From: Clostridium_AM tanneri
Lineage (GTDB): Bacteria; Bacillota; Clostridia; Clostridiales; Clostridiaceae
DNA length: 64,000 nucleotides
Direction: 5' to 3'
NCBI RefSeq assembly: GCF_033659955.1
Contig: NZ_JARUJP010000007.1
Location: 1-64,000, forward strand
The notes under the pieces are model-generated. The model had not been told where the DNA came from and did not search any database. It saw only the letters and a list, made by a program, of their open reading frames with translations. The translations under genes and the position numbers were made by a program. This document shows positions 17,161 to 25,331 of the stretch, one piece after another. Numbering within the stretch: the first letter of the stretch is position 1; each line of letters begins with the position of its first letter.

Positions 17161-18410
17161 GTTCTTATCTCCTTATATTTCTTTACTGCAGTTGCTAAAA
17201 AACGATAGAAGCAATATATCATTATAAATATTTCTGGAAAAGCATACCTGCCTTGACCCTCAGTTATAAAATATATACCGGTAAACATATAAAACAATAC
17301 TGTATTATATAAATCATACCTATTTATATAATCTCTTCTATTTGTAACTAATTCTTTTAAAATTATTATACTATAAATTAATATGTATATAATCCCTGGA
17401 ATAAAAATTAAATTCCTTATATTATTAGTTATAGAAAATAACATAGCTTTCTTGTATTCACTAATTCCACTTCCATAGGTACTATATAGGAAATCATCTC
17501 CCCAAAAATAAGTATTAGTTAATCTCTTAAATCCAAGCTCTACAAATTCCTTCGGATGATTCTTAATCCATTTTTTTGCCTCAGTACCTAACATTTTATT
17601 TTTTTCAGTTGCATTTGCATTTTTATATTCCTCTGTGTTTACAACAGAGTTTTCAACATCTCCAGCAGCCATCCATCGACCAGATTTATTTTGAGAGTTG
17701 TTATTTATATATAAAACTATTCCCCCATTGTTTGATACATAAGTAAACTGTCCTACCAGTTTTGTATTTCTATAAATCCATGGTGAGATTACAATTGTGC
17801 AACTTATTAAAATAACCATTGAATTCTTAATTGCCTTTGTAAATCTCTTCTCTACGATAAAGTCAACTAGGAATACTGCGAAAGCAAATGCAATAAAAAA
17901 TGGTTTCACCATTGTATTTAAACCTGTTAGAACACCAATTAATATATACTTGTGTTTAATTTTACTAAAATAAAGGTTAGTTATAAGCAGTAGTATAGTT
18001 GTAAATATTATTTCAGTAGCTAGTATACTATTGTAGAATATATTGCTTGGCATAAATACAAATAAAGCAAACAAAATTTTTCTTTCTACTTCTTTTATAT
18101 CCATCTTTTCTAGTATAGATAAAAAGCAAAGGTAATTTACAGCAGTTAGTATTAAATTAAAAGTTTTTGCTTTTAATACACTTGCTCCAAATATCTTAAA
18201 TATGCTACCTAGAATTATAGAATATCCTACTGATGTATAGGTATCTCCCCAAGGCAAGCCCTCTGATATATTCTTTGCAAGAGTATAATAATATTGAAAA
18301 TCTGAAAAGGGTTTTGCATTTACAAAAATCACCCATAGTATAGAAGCTACCATCCCTAGTAAAAAAGTTATTCTATAGTATCTATCCTGCCTCAAGCTTT
18401 CTATTCTCAT
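17157..18410 (-). CDS. membrane glycosyltransferase, GT39/ArnT-like
   Basis: 417 residues with about ten hydrophobic helices. The first outside loop carries SDFQYYYTLAKN (Asp37), the position of the acidic residue used by GT-C enzymes of the PMT/ArnT type, and a large soluble loop lies between about 225 and 305. Such enzymes move a sugar from a polyprenyl-phosphate carrier to an acceptor on the outer face of the membrane. It lies between the UbiA and SMR-like genes. The acceptor could be teichoic acid, cell-wall glycan or an S-layer protein; none is indicated in the sequence. Confidence 0.7.
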   Translation of the reverse strand: MRIESLRQDRYYRITFLLGMVASILWVIFVNAKPFSDFQYYYTLAKNISEGLPWGDTYTSVGYSIILGSIFKIFGASVLKAKTFNLILTAVNYLCFLSILEKMDIKEVERKILFALFVFMPSNIFYNSILATEIIFTTILLLITNLYFSKIKHKYILIGVLTGLNTMVKPFFIAFAFAVFLVDFIVEKRFTKAIKNSMVILISCTIVISPWIYRNTKLVGQFTYVSNNGGIVLYINNNSQNKSGRWMAAGDVENSVVNTEEYKNANATEKNKMLGTEAKKWIKNHPKEFVELGFKRLTNTYFWGDDFLYSTYGSGISEYKKAMLFSITNNIRNLIFIPGIIYILIYSIIILKELVTNRRDYINRYDLYNTVLFYMFTGIYFITEGQGRYAFPEIFIMIYCFYRFLATAVKKYKEIRT

Positions 18411-18432
18411 AAATATATAATCCTTTCTACAT

Positions 18433-19299
18433 TTACAGCTTTAAGTAGATTATAACTAAAACTGATATTATCCACAGCAGTATATTAATTAAAAAAGGAA
18501 AGTCCTTTCCAAATACTGCTTCTGGTTTTCCCCCTACATTGTCTTTGTCCACTAAATATTCATATCTAAAAATTCCATATAGAACAAAAGGTATTGTAAA
18601 TATCATTGTCTTGCTCTGAACAGAACTAAAAGTATATAGACAGTACGCCATAAGTATAGAGGGCGTTACTATTGTAAGCATTTTATCGATCATATGCACA
18701 GAATATTCTTCTAATATTTTTCTATGAGAAGCACTCTTATCCTTTAGAGTTATAATCTCACTTTTTCTTTTATTTAAAGCTAGAAATAATGAAAGAAGTA
18801 TAGTACAGAGCAATAACCAAGGTGATACGGAAACTCCTGTAGCAAAACTTCCACTCTCCACCCTCAATACAAAACCTAAAGTTATTATCATTACATCTAT
18901 TATTACTATTTCCTTTAACTTAAAGGAGTAAAATATATTTATGACTATGTAAGATATTAATATCATACCAACTTTCATATTCAGCATAGAAGAAGAAAAA
19001 AACACTACACCTGATACTAAAAGTATGCCTAATACTATAGCCGTACTTTTAGATACACGTCCACTTGGAAGTGGTCGTCTTTTCTTATCAGGATGACATC
19101 TATCCTTTTCTATATCAACAATATCATTTAATACGTATATTGAAGAAGATGCAAAACAAAATAAAATAAAAGTCAAGATATTTGCACTTAATATATTTAT
19201 GTTAAAAAAGTTACCTGAAAAAACTGCAGCAGCGAAAACAAAAAAGTTCTTAATCCACTGTTTTGGTCTCATTAGTTCAATTATTGCCTTAATGTCCAT
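18433..19299 (-). CDS. UbiA-family polyprenyl-phosphate phosphoribosyltransferase
   Basis: 288 residues with eight or nine membrane helices. The motif NDIVDIEKDRCHP (58-70) followed by KKRRPLPSG is characteristic of the decaprenyl-phosphate phosphoribosyltransferase branch of UbiA (mycobacterial Rv3806c type), which joins phosphoribosyl pyrophosphate to a polyprenyl phosphate. Start ATG after GGGAGGAAG. It is first in a three-gene operon with the GT39-like and SMR-like genes. The phosphatase and DprE1/DprE2 epimerase of the mycobacterial pathway are not in the window, so the final sugar may be ribose. Confidence 0.8.
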   Translation of the reverse strand: MDIKAIIELMRPKQWIKNFFVFAAAVFSGNFFNINILSANILTFILFCFASSSIYVLNDIVDIEKDRCHPDKKRRPLPSGRVSKSTAIVLGILLVSGVVFFSSSMLNMKVGMILISYIVINIFYSFKLKEIVIIDVMIITLGFVLRVESGSFATGVSVSPWLLLCTILLSLFLALNKRKSEIITLKDKSASHRKILEEYSVHMIDKMLTIVTPSILMAYCLYTFSSVQSKTMIFTIPFVLYGIFRYEYLVDKDNVGGKPEAVFGKDFPFLINILLWIISVLVIIYLKL

Positions 19300-19376
19300 T
19301 GACTTCCTCCCAAATGTTTATGTTACAAATTAACTGCTTAATTTATTTAATTATATATTAACTCATACCTTTTTAC

Positions 19377-19404
19377 ATTTTAACACAGCACGAAATATAG
19401 TCAA
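19377..19404 (-). promoter_or_regulatory. promoter of the UbiA cassette
   Basis: Minus-strand -35 TTGACT (19399-19404), 16-base spacer, -10 TAAAAT (19377-19382), about 75 bases upstream of the UbiA gene start. Confidence 0.55.
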
Positions 19405-19450
19405 TATCAATTATAACATAAAGGGTAAAATAGGATACCGATTCATAATT

Positions 19451-19481
19451 AAAGGGACTTGATTTAAATTCAAGTCCCTTT
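19451..19481. terminator. terminator-like palindrome between spoVS and the UbiA gene
   Basis: Perfect 12-bp stem AAAGGGACTTGA/TCAAGTCCCTTT with a short loop. It lies upstream of the UbiA promoter and downstream of spoVS, so it would insulate the two transcripts. The T run after it is short. Confidence 0.6.
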
Positions 19482-19527
19482 AGAAATTATTTTCAAATAT
19501 AACTCTAACTATATTTACAGTATAAAA

Positions 19528-19550
19528 TTTTAATTCCCTAAGAATTAAAA
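19528..19550 (-). terminator. likely spoVS terminator
   Basis: Perfect 9-bp stem TTTTAATTC/GAATTAAAA with a five-base loop, followed on the minus strand by TTTTATA. It is weak because the stem is A+T-rich. The flanking 19300-19600 stretch holds this hairpin, the palindrome at 19451 and the UbiA promoter, and no gene. Confidence 0.55.
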
Positions 19551-19603
19551 ATAAAAAAACTAAATCAAATTTATTTTAACAAAAAACTCCTAATAGAAAG
19601 TTT

Positions 19604-19864
19604 TTATCTTGGCTGAACTATTAACTTTATTGCAGTTCTCTCTTCCCCATCAATTTGTATATCAGTGAAAGCCGGAATGCAAACTAAATCGATTCCACTT
19701 GGTGCAACAAAGCCTCTTGCAATAGCTACAGCCTTAATAGCCTGGTTCAAAGCACCAGCACCTATAGCTTGTATCTCTGCCGCTCCCCTTTCTCTTAAAA
19801 CTCCTGCTAAAGCTCCTGCCACTGAATTTGGACTTGATTTTGCTGAAACCTTTAATACTTCCAT
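19604..19864 (-). CDS. spoVS: stage V sporulation protein S
   Basis: 86 residues, nearly invariant in the family: MEVLKVSAKSSPNSVAGALA at the start and IGAGALNQAIKAVAIARG in the middle. It is a small Alba-like protein needed for normal spore coat and cortex development in B. subtilis. Start ATG after AGGAGG. It lies downstream of rny, as in many spore formers. A possible sigma-H promoter lies within the rny terminator. Confidence 0.95.
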   Translation of the reverse strand: MEVLKVSAKSSPNSVAGALAGVLRERGAAEIQAIGAGALNQAIKAVAIARGFVAPSGIDLVCIPAFTDIQIDGEERTAIKLIVQPR

Positions 19865-19920
19865 AATAAACCTCCTATATATTATATTGACTTAATTAGT
19901 TATTATTACTACTGTATATT

Positions 19921-19947
19921 ATTCTACAAAAAATTAAAAATTCCTTT
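19921..19947 (-). promoter_or_regulatory. candidate sigma-H promoter of spoVS
   Basis: Minus-strand AAAGGAATT (19939-19947) fits the -35 RWAGGAXXT, and AGAAT (19921-19925) fits the -10 HGAAT, with a 13-base spacer where about 14 is usual. B. subtilis spoVS is known to depend on sigma H. The -35 lies inside the 3' arm and tail of the rny terminator. Confidence 0.45.
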
Positions 19948-19990
19948 TAAATTTTGTAAAGCTTCTGCATTTTACAAAACTTAAAAGGAA
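19933..19990 (-). terminator. terminator of rny
   Basis: A 20-base arm (19971-19990) pairs with 19941-19960 with a single mismatch and a ten-base loop, and TTTTTAATTTTTT follows on the minus strand. Confidence 0.9.
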
Positions 19991-20017
19991 TACCTTTAAC
20001 TTCAAAATAATTATTTA

Positions 20018-21559
20018 TTATTTTGCATATTCTATTGCACGGGTTTCCCTAATTACATTTACCTTTATCTGACCAGGATACTCTAATTCGCTTTCAATTC
20101 TCTTAGATATGTTCCTTGCCATTTCTACTGCCCCTGCATCATCAACTTCTTCTGGTTTGATCATAATTCTAAGTTCTCTTCCCGCTTGAATGGCATATGA
20201 CTTTTCTACGCCCTCACATGTATTTGCAATCTCCTCAAGTTTCTCTAATCGCTTAATATAAGCTTCTAGAGTCTCTCTTCTCGCTCCAGGTCTTGCAGCT
20301 GAAATTGCATCTGCTGCCTGAACAAGTACAGCTTCTAAAGATTGAAATTCCATATCGCCATGGTGAGCACCAATGGCATTTACTACTATGGATGATTCAC
20401 GATATTTTTTTGCAACTTCTGAACCAATGATAGCATGAGGTCCTTCCATTTCATGATCTACAGCTTTACCTATGTCATGAAGTAATCCTGCTCTCTTTGC
20501 AATAGTTGGATCAATGCCAAGTTCTGAAGCCATGAGACCAGCTAAATAAGCAACTTCTATAGAATGTTTAAGTACATTCTGACCATAACTAGTTCTGTAT
20601 TTTAGTCTTCCTAATAACTTAATTAATTCTGGATGAAGACCATGTACGCCAGTTTCAAAAGTTGCCTGCTCTCCTTCTTCCTTGATATCATTTTCAACTT
20701 CTTTTTTAGCCTTTTCTACCATTTCTTCAATTCTAGCTGGATGGATTCTTCCATCGATTATTAGCTTTTCCAATGCTATTCTAGCTACTTCTCTTCTTAT
20801 TGGGTCAAATCCAGAAAGAATTACTGCTTCCGGTGTATCATCTATTATTAGATCTACACCAGTTAGGGTTTCAAGGGTTCTTATATTTCTACCTTCCCTA
20901 CCGATTATTCTCCCTTTCATTTCATCATTAGGTAAAGAAACAACATGTACTGTAGTTTCAGCTACATGATCAGCTGCACATCTTTGGATGGCATAGGTTA
21001 TAACTTCTCTTGCTCTTTTATCTGCCTCTTCCTTAGCTTTAGCCTCTACCTCTTTTATCATTATTGCAGTGTCGTGTTTTATTTCCTTATTGACTTCTTC
21101 CAATAAAATTTGCTTAGCTTCTTCAGCCGTTAAGCCTGACAACCTCTGAAGTTCTTCTCTTTGCTTTCCATACAATTCCTCTACACTTGCTTGCAATTCA
21201 TCGATTGTTTGCTGTCTCCTATTCATGCTGTCTTCTTTCTTTTCAAGTGCATCACTCTTTTTATCCAGCAATTCTTCTCTTTGTATTAATCTTCTCTCTA
21301 ATCTTTGAAGTTCATTTCTTCTATCTCTAGATTCTTTTTCCAAATCAGTTCTTAGTTTGTGAACTTCTTCTTTGGCCTCGATAATTGCCTCTTTCTTCTT
21401 AGATTCAGCCTCTCTCTCAGCCTCTTCTTTCAATCTATTAGACTCCTCAAGAGCCTGTGACTTTATAACATTTGCTTTATTTGTTGTTGCTCTAAACATA
21501 GCAAATAAAGCAACTGCTATTATTATACCAATAATAACCTCGTATATAATAGGTATCAC
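20018..21559 (-). CDS. rny: ribonuclease Y
   Basis: 513 residues. It has an N-terminal membrane anchor (about 1-22), a long charged coiled coil (about 30-190), a KH domain with GRIIGREGRNIRTLE (about 215-230) and an HD domain with LLHDIGKAVDHE (about 360). RNase Y starts mRNA turnover as a membrane-attached endonuclease and contacts PNPase and other decay enzymes. Start is GTG at 21557-21559 after AAAGGAGGTG; an out-of-frame ATG overlaps it. It is flanked by recA and spoVS, a common Firmicute order. Confidence 0.95.
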   Translation of the reverse strand: MIPIIYEVIIGIIIAVALFAMFRATTNKANVIKSQALEESNRLKEEAEREAESKKKEAIIEAKEEVHKLRTDLEKESRDRRNELQRLERRLIQREELLDKKSDALEKKEDSMNRRQQTIDELQASVEELYGKQREELQRLSGLTAEEAKQILLEEVNKEIKHDTAIMIKEVEAKAKEEADKRAREVITYAIQRCAADHVAETTVHVVSLPNDEMKGRIIGREGRNIRTLETLTGVDLIIDDTPEAVILSGFDPIRREVARIALEKLIIDGRIHPARIEEMVEKAKKEVENDIKEEGEQATFETGVHGLHPELIKLLGRLKYRTSYGQNVLKHSIEVAYLAGLMASELGIDPTIAKRAGLLHDIGKAVDHEMEGPHAIIGSEVAKKYRESSIVVNAIGAHHGDMEFQSLEAVLVQAADAISAARPGARRETLEAYIKRLEKLEEIANTCEGVEKSYAIQAGRELRIMIKPEEVDDAGAVEMARNISKRIESELEYPGQIKVNVIRETRAIEYAK

Positions 21560-21826
21560 ATGAACACCTCCTTTGCTTTTATTTGTGTATCTATCTTTTT
21601 AATTAAATATGCAAGCATAGAAAAGGTGTCATATTTATTCAATTGGTAATTTAAAATTCGCGATAAACCAGAATTTGTCTTCATTTTATATTATATTTTA
21701 ATTATTGTCAAGGTTATATGAACTTTATTCCCTATTTTATAATTATATTTTTCATTATTTTTGTAATTATTTCATATTATACAAATTATACTTTAAATTG
21801 GTACAACATATGCTAAATCTAAATAA

Positions 21827-21857
21827 AAAATCGCAAGCTCTTACAACCTGCGATTTT
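21827..21857 (-). terminator. terminator of recA
   Basis: A 9-bp stem AAAATCGCA/TGCGATTTT (21849-21857 with 21827-21835) with a central loop, ending in a TTTTTT run on the minus strand. Confidence 0.85.
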
Positions 21858-21868
21858 GATACTTTGGA

Positions 21869-22939
21869 TTACTCTGCATCTGCACTTGCTTCTTCCTTTA
21901 CCTCTTGAACGTTAACTGCTGTAGGTTTTAATACTGGTAATTCATGTTTTTCTCTTATTTTACTCTCTATTTCGTAAAGAACATTAGGATTTTCTCTTAA
22001 ATATTGCTTAGCATTTTCTCTTCCCTGTCCAAGTCTAATGTCATTGTAAGAGAACCATGCGCCACTTTTTTGTACAAGTTCCTCTTTCACACCTACATCT
22101 AATACGTTTCCTTCTCTTGATATTCCCTGATTATACATTATATCAAATTCTGCCTGTTTAAAAGGTGGTGCAACCTTATTTTTTGTAACCTTAACCTTTG
22201 TTCTATTACCAATTATTTCATCACCTTGCTTAATTGAATCTATTCTTCTAATATCCATTCTTACTGATGCATAGAATTTTAAAGCTCTTCCTCCTGGAGT
22301 TGTTTCCGGATTACCAAACATAATTCCAACCTTTTCTCTTAACTGATTTATAAATATAGCTACACATTTAGATTTATTTATAGATCCAGTAAGCTTTCTT
22401 AAGGCCTGTGACATAAGTCTTGCCTGTAATCCTACATGTGCATCTCCCATTTCCCCTTCTATTTCTGCTCTAGGTACTAGCGCTGCTACTGAGTCTACAG
22501 TTATTACGTCTATAGCTCCAGATCTAACTAGTGCTTCTGCTATTTCCAAAGCCTGCTCTCCTGTATCCGGCTGAGACACAATTAAGTTATCTATGTCTAC
22601 CCCAAGAGCTTTTGCATAAACAGGATCAAGTGCGTGTTCTGCATCAATGTAAGCTGCCACCCCTCCTGCTTTTTGAGCTTCAGCAACTATGTGAAGTGCA
22701 ACGGTAGTTTTACCAGAGGATTCTGGTCCAAATATTTCTATTATTCTTCCTCTAGGAACTCCACCAATCCCTAAAGCTATATCTAGATCAAGACAACCTG
22801 TAGATATTGCATCTACATTAAGTCCACTTTGTTCTCCAAGTTTCATAACAGAGCCTTTACCAAACTGCTTCTCTATGTTTCCCATAGCAGCTTCTAAGGC
22901 CTTTAATTTATCCGCATTAATATTCCCCACAGGGATCAC
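21869..22939 (-). CDS. recA: recombinase RecA
   Basis: 356 residues. Walker A GPESSGKT (about 69-76), Walker B in VITVDSVAAL, and loop regions GDAHVGLQARLMSQ and INQLREKVGIMFGNPETTPGG are intact. It forms the strand-exchange filament and the co-protease that triggers LexA cleavage. The acidic C terminus is present. Start is probably GTG at 22937-22939 (GGAAAGG upstream); a GTG three codons later is possible. It is preceded by a consensus promoter with an SOS box. The cinA gene often found next to it is absent here. Confidence 0.97.
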   Translation of the reverse strand: MIPVGNINADKLKALEAAMGNIEKQFGKGSVMKLGEQSGLNVDAISTGCLDLDIALGIGGVPRGRIIEIFGPESSGKTTVALHIVAEAQKAGGVAAYIDAEHALDPVYAKALGVDIDNLIVSQPDTGEQALEIAEALVRSGAIDVITVDSVAALVPRAEIEGEMGDAHVGLQARLMSQALRKLTGSINKSKCVAIFINQLREKVGIMFGNPETTPGGRALKFYASVRMDIRRIDSIKQGDEIIGNRTKVKVTKNKVAPPFKQAEFDIMYNQGISREGNVLDVGVKEELVQKSGAWFSYNDIRLGQGRENAKQYLRENPNVLYEIESKIREKHELPVLKPTAVNVQEVKEEASADAE

Positions 22940-22954
22940 TTCCTTTCCTTTTTC

Positions 22955-22966
22955 GAACGCTTGTTC
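22955..22966 (-). promoter_or_regulatory. LexA/DinR SOS box of recA
   Basis: GAACGCTTGTTC matches the Firmicute DinR consensus GAAC-N4-GTTC perfectly. It lies 7 to 8 bases downstream of the -10 element, over the transcription start, where LexA would block initiation. Confidence 0.85.
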
Positions 22967-22973
22967 TAATATA

Positions 22974-23002
22974 ATTATATACTATAATCTTTTCAAGGTC
23001 AA
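22974..23002 (-). promoter_or_regulatory. recA promoter
   Basis: Minus-strand -35 TTGACC (22997-23002), 17-base spacer, -10 TATAAT (22974-22979), directly upstream of the SOS box. Confidence 0.85.
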
Positions 23003-23059
23003 CTGTATAAAAAATTTCCTTATTTGAAATTATATAATCTTTTGTAGCAATATAAAAAT

Positions 23060-23090
23060 TAAAAAACAAAGTTCCTGAAATTCAGGAACT
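23060..23090 (-). terminator. terminator of the ftsK-rimO-pgsA transcript
   Basis: Perfect 10-bp stem AGTTCCTGAA/TTCAGGAACT followed on the minus strand by TTTGTTTTTTAATTTTT. It separates pgsA from recA. Confidence 0.85.
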
Positions 23091-23242
23091 ACTAAGCTGT
23101 TATTATAATTATAGACAAGTTTATAGAAACTAATCATCCTTATTAAATTAATCGCAAAAGTATTTTATGAGAATTAAGAACATGAAAAACATTCCTAATC
23201 CTCAATGCTAACTGTTTTACTCAATGACTACAAGCTATAATA

Positions 23243-23329
23243 CTCTTATCACCCTTAAGATAGGAGTAAATAGCGTTTACGCCCCTACATAAGACTTCTA
23301 GCCCTCACTTGGAAGCTAGAAATCTTTTT
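23243..23329 (+). ncRNA. candidate structured RNA between recA and pgsA
   Basis: Three consecutive hairpins can form: CTCTTATC with GATAGGAG (23243-23250 / 23259-23266), GTAAA with TTTAC (23266-23270 / 23276-23280), and TTCTAGC with GCTAGAA (23296-23302 / 23315-23321). On the plus strand the last stem is followed by CTTTTT, like an intrinsic terminator, and TATAAT lies just upstream at 23236-23241, although no good -35 is present. No known family is recognised. The same structures would also lie in the 3' untranslated region of pgsA on the minus strand, so direction is unclear. Confidence 0.3.
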
Positions 23330-23915
23330 ATCTGTCTGACCTCATAACCTCTCGATTTTTTAAGAAATAATCTAAACCTGAAACTATAGTAATGATTACT
23401 GCTGCAGACATTGCTATAGCCGTAACTAAATTTAAAAATCTATGAGGATAGTTAATAAATTGTTTAATAATGCCAAAGGATACATTATTGTAACTCAAAT
23501 TAATTAGTCCTAATATAATAGCTATTATCTGTGTTACTGTTTTAGCCTTTCCCCAAGGACTTGCTGCTATAACTATACCTTCTGCGGCAGCCACTGATCT
23601 CAATCCTGTTACCGCAAACTCCCTAGCAATAATTATCATTGCGGCCCAGCTTGGTATTATATGAAACTCCACTAAAGATATTAAAGCTGCTGTTACTAGA
23701 AGCTTATCTGCTAATGGATCCATAAATTTTCCAAACCTAGTTACCTGGTTTCTACTTCTTGCTATATACCCATCTAATGTATCTGTTACAGATGCTATTA
23801 TAAATATAGCAATAGCAATAAGATTTCCATAGGGTATGTCTTTTACAGTAATAAAAATTAAAAATACTGGAACTAATATAATTCTTAGTATTGTGAGCTT
23901 ATTCGCAAGATTCAT
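23328..23915 (-). CDS. pgsA: CDP-diacylglycerol-glycerol-3-phosphate 3-phosphatidyltransferase
   Basis: 195 residues with about five membrane helices and the CDP-alcohol phosphotransferase motif, seen here as DTLDGYIAR...GKFMDPLADK (Asp ligands near 45-70). It makes phosphatidylglycerophosphate, the precursor of phosphatidylglycerol. Start: ATG at 23913-23915, overlapping the last 17 bases of rimO, with GGGAG about nine bases upstream; a TTG three codons earlier is less likely. It is probably cotranscribed with rimO. Confidence 0.93.
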   Translation of the reverse strand: MNLANKLTILRIILVPVFLIFITVKDIPYGNLIAIAIFIIASVTDTLDGYIARSRNQVTRFGKFMDPLADKLLVTAALISLVEFHIIPSWAAMIIIAREFAVTGLRSVAAAEGIVIAASPWGKAKTVTQIIAIILGLINLSYNNVSFGIIKQFINYPHRFLNLVTAIAMSAAVIITIVSGLDYFLKNREVMRSDR

Positions 23916-25239
23916 CACATACAACTCCCATTAAATCATATTCAAAGCTTTTAGTTATTTTTATGTTTAAAATAGCTCCTTTCTCAACAGTATTATTGCC
24001 TTGGAAATAAACAAGACCATCTATTTCAGGTGCCATTTCAAAGTTTCTGCCATACCACAAGTCATCTCGTTTCCCCTCAACAAGTACCTTGTAAATTCTA
24101 CCAACCTTATTTTCATTTATTTCTTTAGATATCTGCTGTTGAAGAATCATTAATTCTTTTTCTCTTTCTTTTTTAATGTTTTCTTCAACTTGATTTTCCA
24201 TTACAGCTGCCGGTGTACCTTCTTCTTGAGAGTATGTGAACACACCTAGTTTATCAAGTTTTATTTCTTGAACAAATTCCTTTAACTCATTGAAGTTTTC
24301 TTCCGTTTCTCCCGGGAAGCCTACAATAATTGATGTTCTTATAACTATATCTTTTACTTTTTGTCTTAATTTATTTAAATTATTAACTATTTCTTCTTTT
24401 CTTCCTCTTCTACCCATAAGTTTTAAAATATCATTACTTATGTGTTGAATAGGAATATCTAAATAATGACATACCTTAGGATTGCTAGCAATTTCATCTA
24501 TAAGCTCATCAGTTATTTCCTCTGGATAACAATATAGTATTCTTATCCATTCTATATTCTCAATTTTAGAAACTTCTCTTATTAATTCCGGTAGCATCTT
24601 CTTACCGTAAATATCAGTACCATATCTAGTAGTATCCTGAGCAACTAGTATAATTTCCCTTACCCCTTGGTCCGCTAAACTTCTTGCCTCTTCCATTATA
24701 CTATCCATTTGCCTGCTTCTATATCTTCCTCTTATTTTAGGAATTATACAGTAAGTACAAAAATTGTCACAGCCTTCAGCAATTCTTAGATAAGCTGTTG
24801 CAGACTGAGTTGTCAATATTCTCTTTCCTTCATTTATACTAAGGTCACTATAGTTAAAACTATAAACTTTTTCTCCTTTACCCTGCACACATCTCTCAAT
24901 ACTTTCATTTAACTTACTATAGTCGTTAACTCCAAGCATTATATCTGCTTCAGGCAATAGTTCTGTAAGTTCCTTACCATATCTTTGAGTTAGACAGCCT
25001 GTTACCACAAGAAGCTTGCAATTATACTTCTTTTTATATTCTGCCATCTCAAGTATAGTATCTATTGACTCTTGCTTTGAGGATTCGATAAACCCACAGG
25101 TATTCACTATTATAACATCAGCTTCCCTAGGATCATTTACTATAACATTCTCTGCATTTATCTTACTTAAAATAATTTCTGAATCTATTCTGTTTTTATC
25201 GCAGCCCAAACTAATAAGTCCAATTTTTAATTTTTCCAC
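23899..25239 (-). CDS. rimO: ribosomal protein S12 methylthiotransferase RimO
   Basis: 446 residues. It has an N-terminal MTTase domain with LISLGCDKNRID, a radical SAM motif CDNFCTYCIIP (about 150) that binds the catalytic [4Fe-4S] cluster, and a C-terminal TRAM domain. It methylthiolates an Asp in ribosomal protein S12. The CDKN form near the N terminus favours RimO over MiaB. Start: GTG at 25237-25239 after AGGAGGAAAG; a longer frame to 25284 would translate that site. Confidence 0.93.
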   Translation of the reverse strand: MEKLKIGLISLGCDKNRIDSEIILSKINAENVIVNDPREADVIIVNTCGFIESSKQESIDTILEMAEYKKKYNCKLLVVTGCLTQRYGKELTELLPEADIMLGVNDYSKLNESIERCVQGKGEKVYSFNYSDLSINEGKRILTTQSATAYLRIAEGCDNFCTYCIIPKIRGRYRSRQMDSIMEEARSLADQGVREIILVAQDTTRYGTDIYGKKMLPELIREVSKIENIEWIRILYCYPEEITDELIDEIASNPKVCHYLDIPIQHISNDILKLMGRRGRKEEIVNNLNKLRQKVKDIVIRTSIIVGFPGETEENFNELKEFVQEIKLDKLGVFTYSQEEGTPAAVMENQVEENIKKEREKELMILQQQISKEINENKVGRIYKVLVEGKRDDLWYGRNFEMAPEIDGLVYFQGNNTVEKGAILNIKITKSFEYDLMGVVCDESCE

Positions 25240-25331
25240 TTTCTTTCCTCCTGTATATATGTAGTGTGATTTAAGTAAACTCATATTTTATTTTAAATCT
25301 ACTTTTTATATTTTACAAGAAAAAATTTAAA

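Noticed and set aside
23091..23330. Right-end remnant of an IS200/IS605-type element
   Set aside because: Hairpins near pgsA suggested it, but no tnpA/tnpB trace and no convincing terminal hairpin with cleavage site are present.
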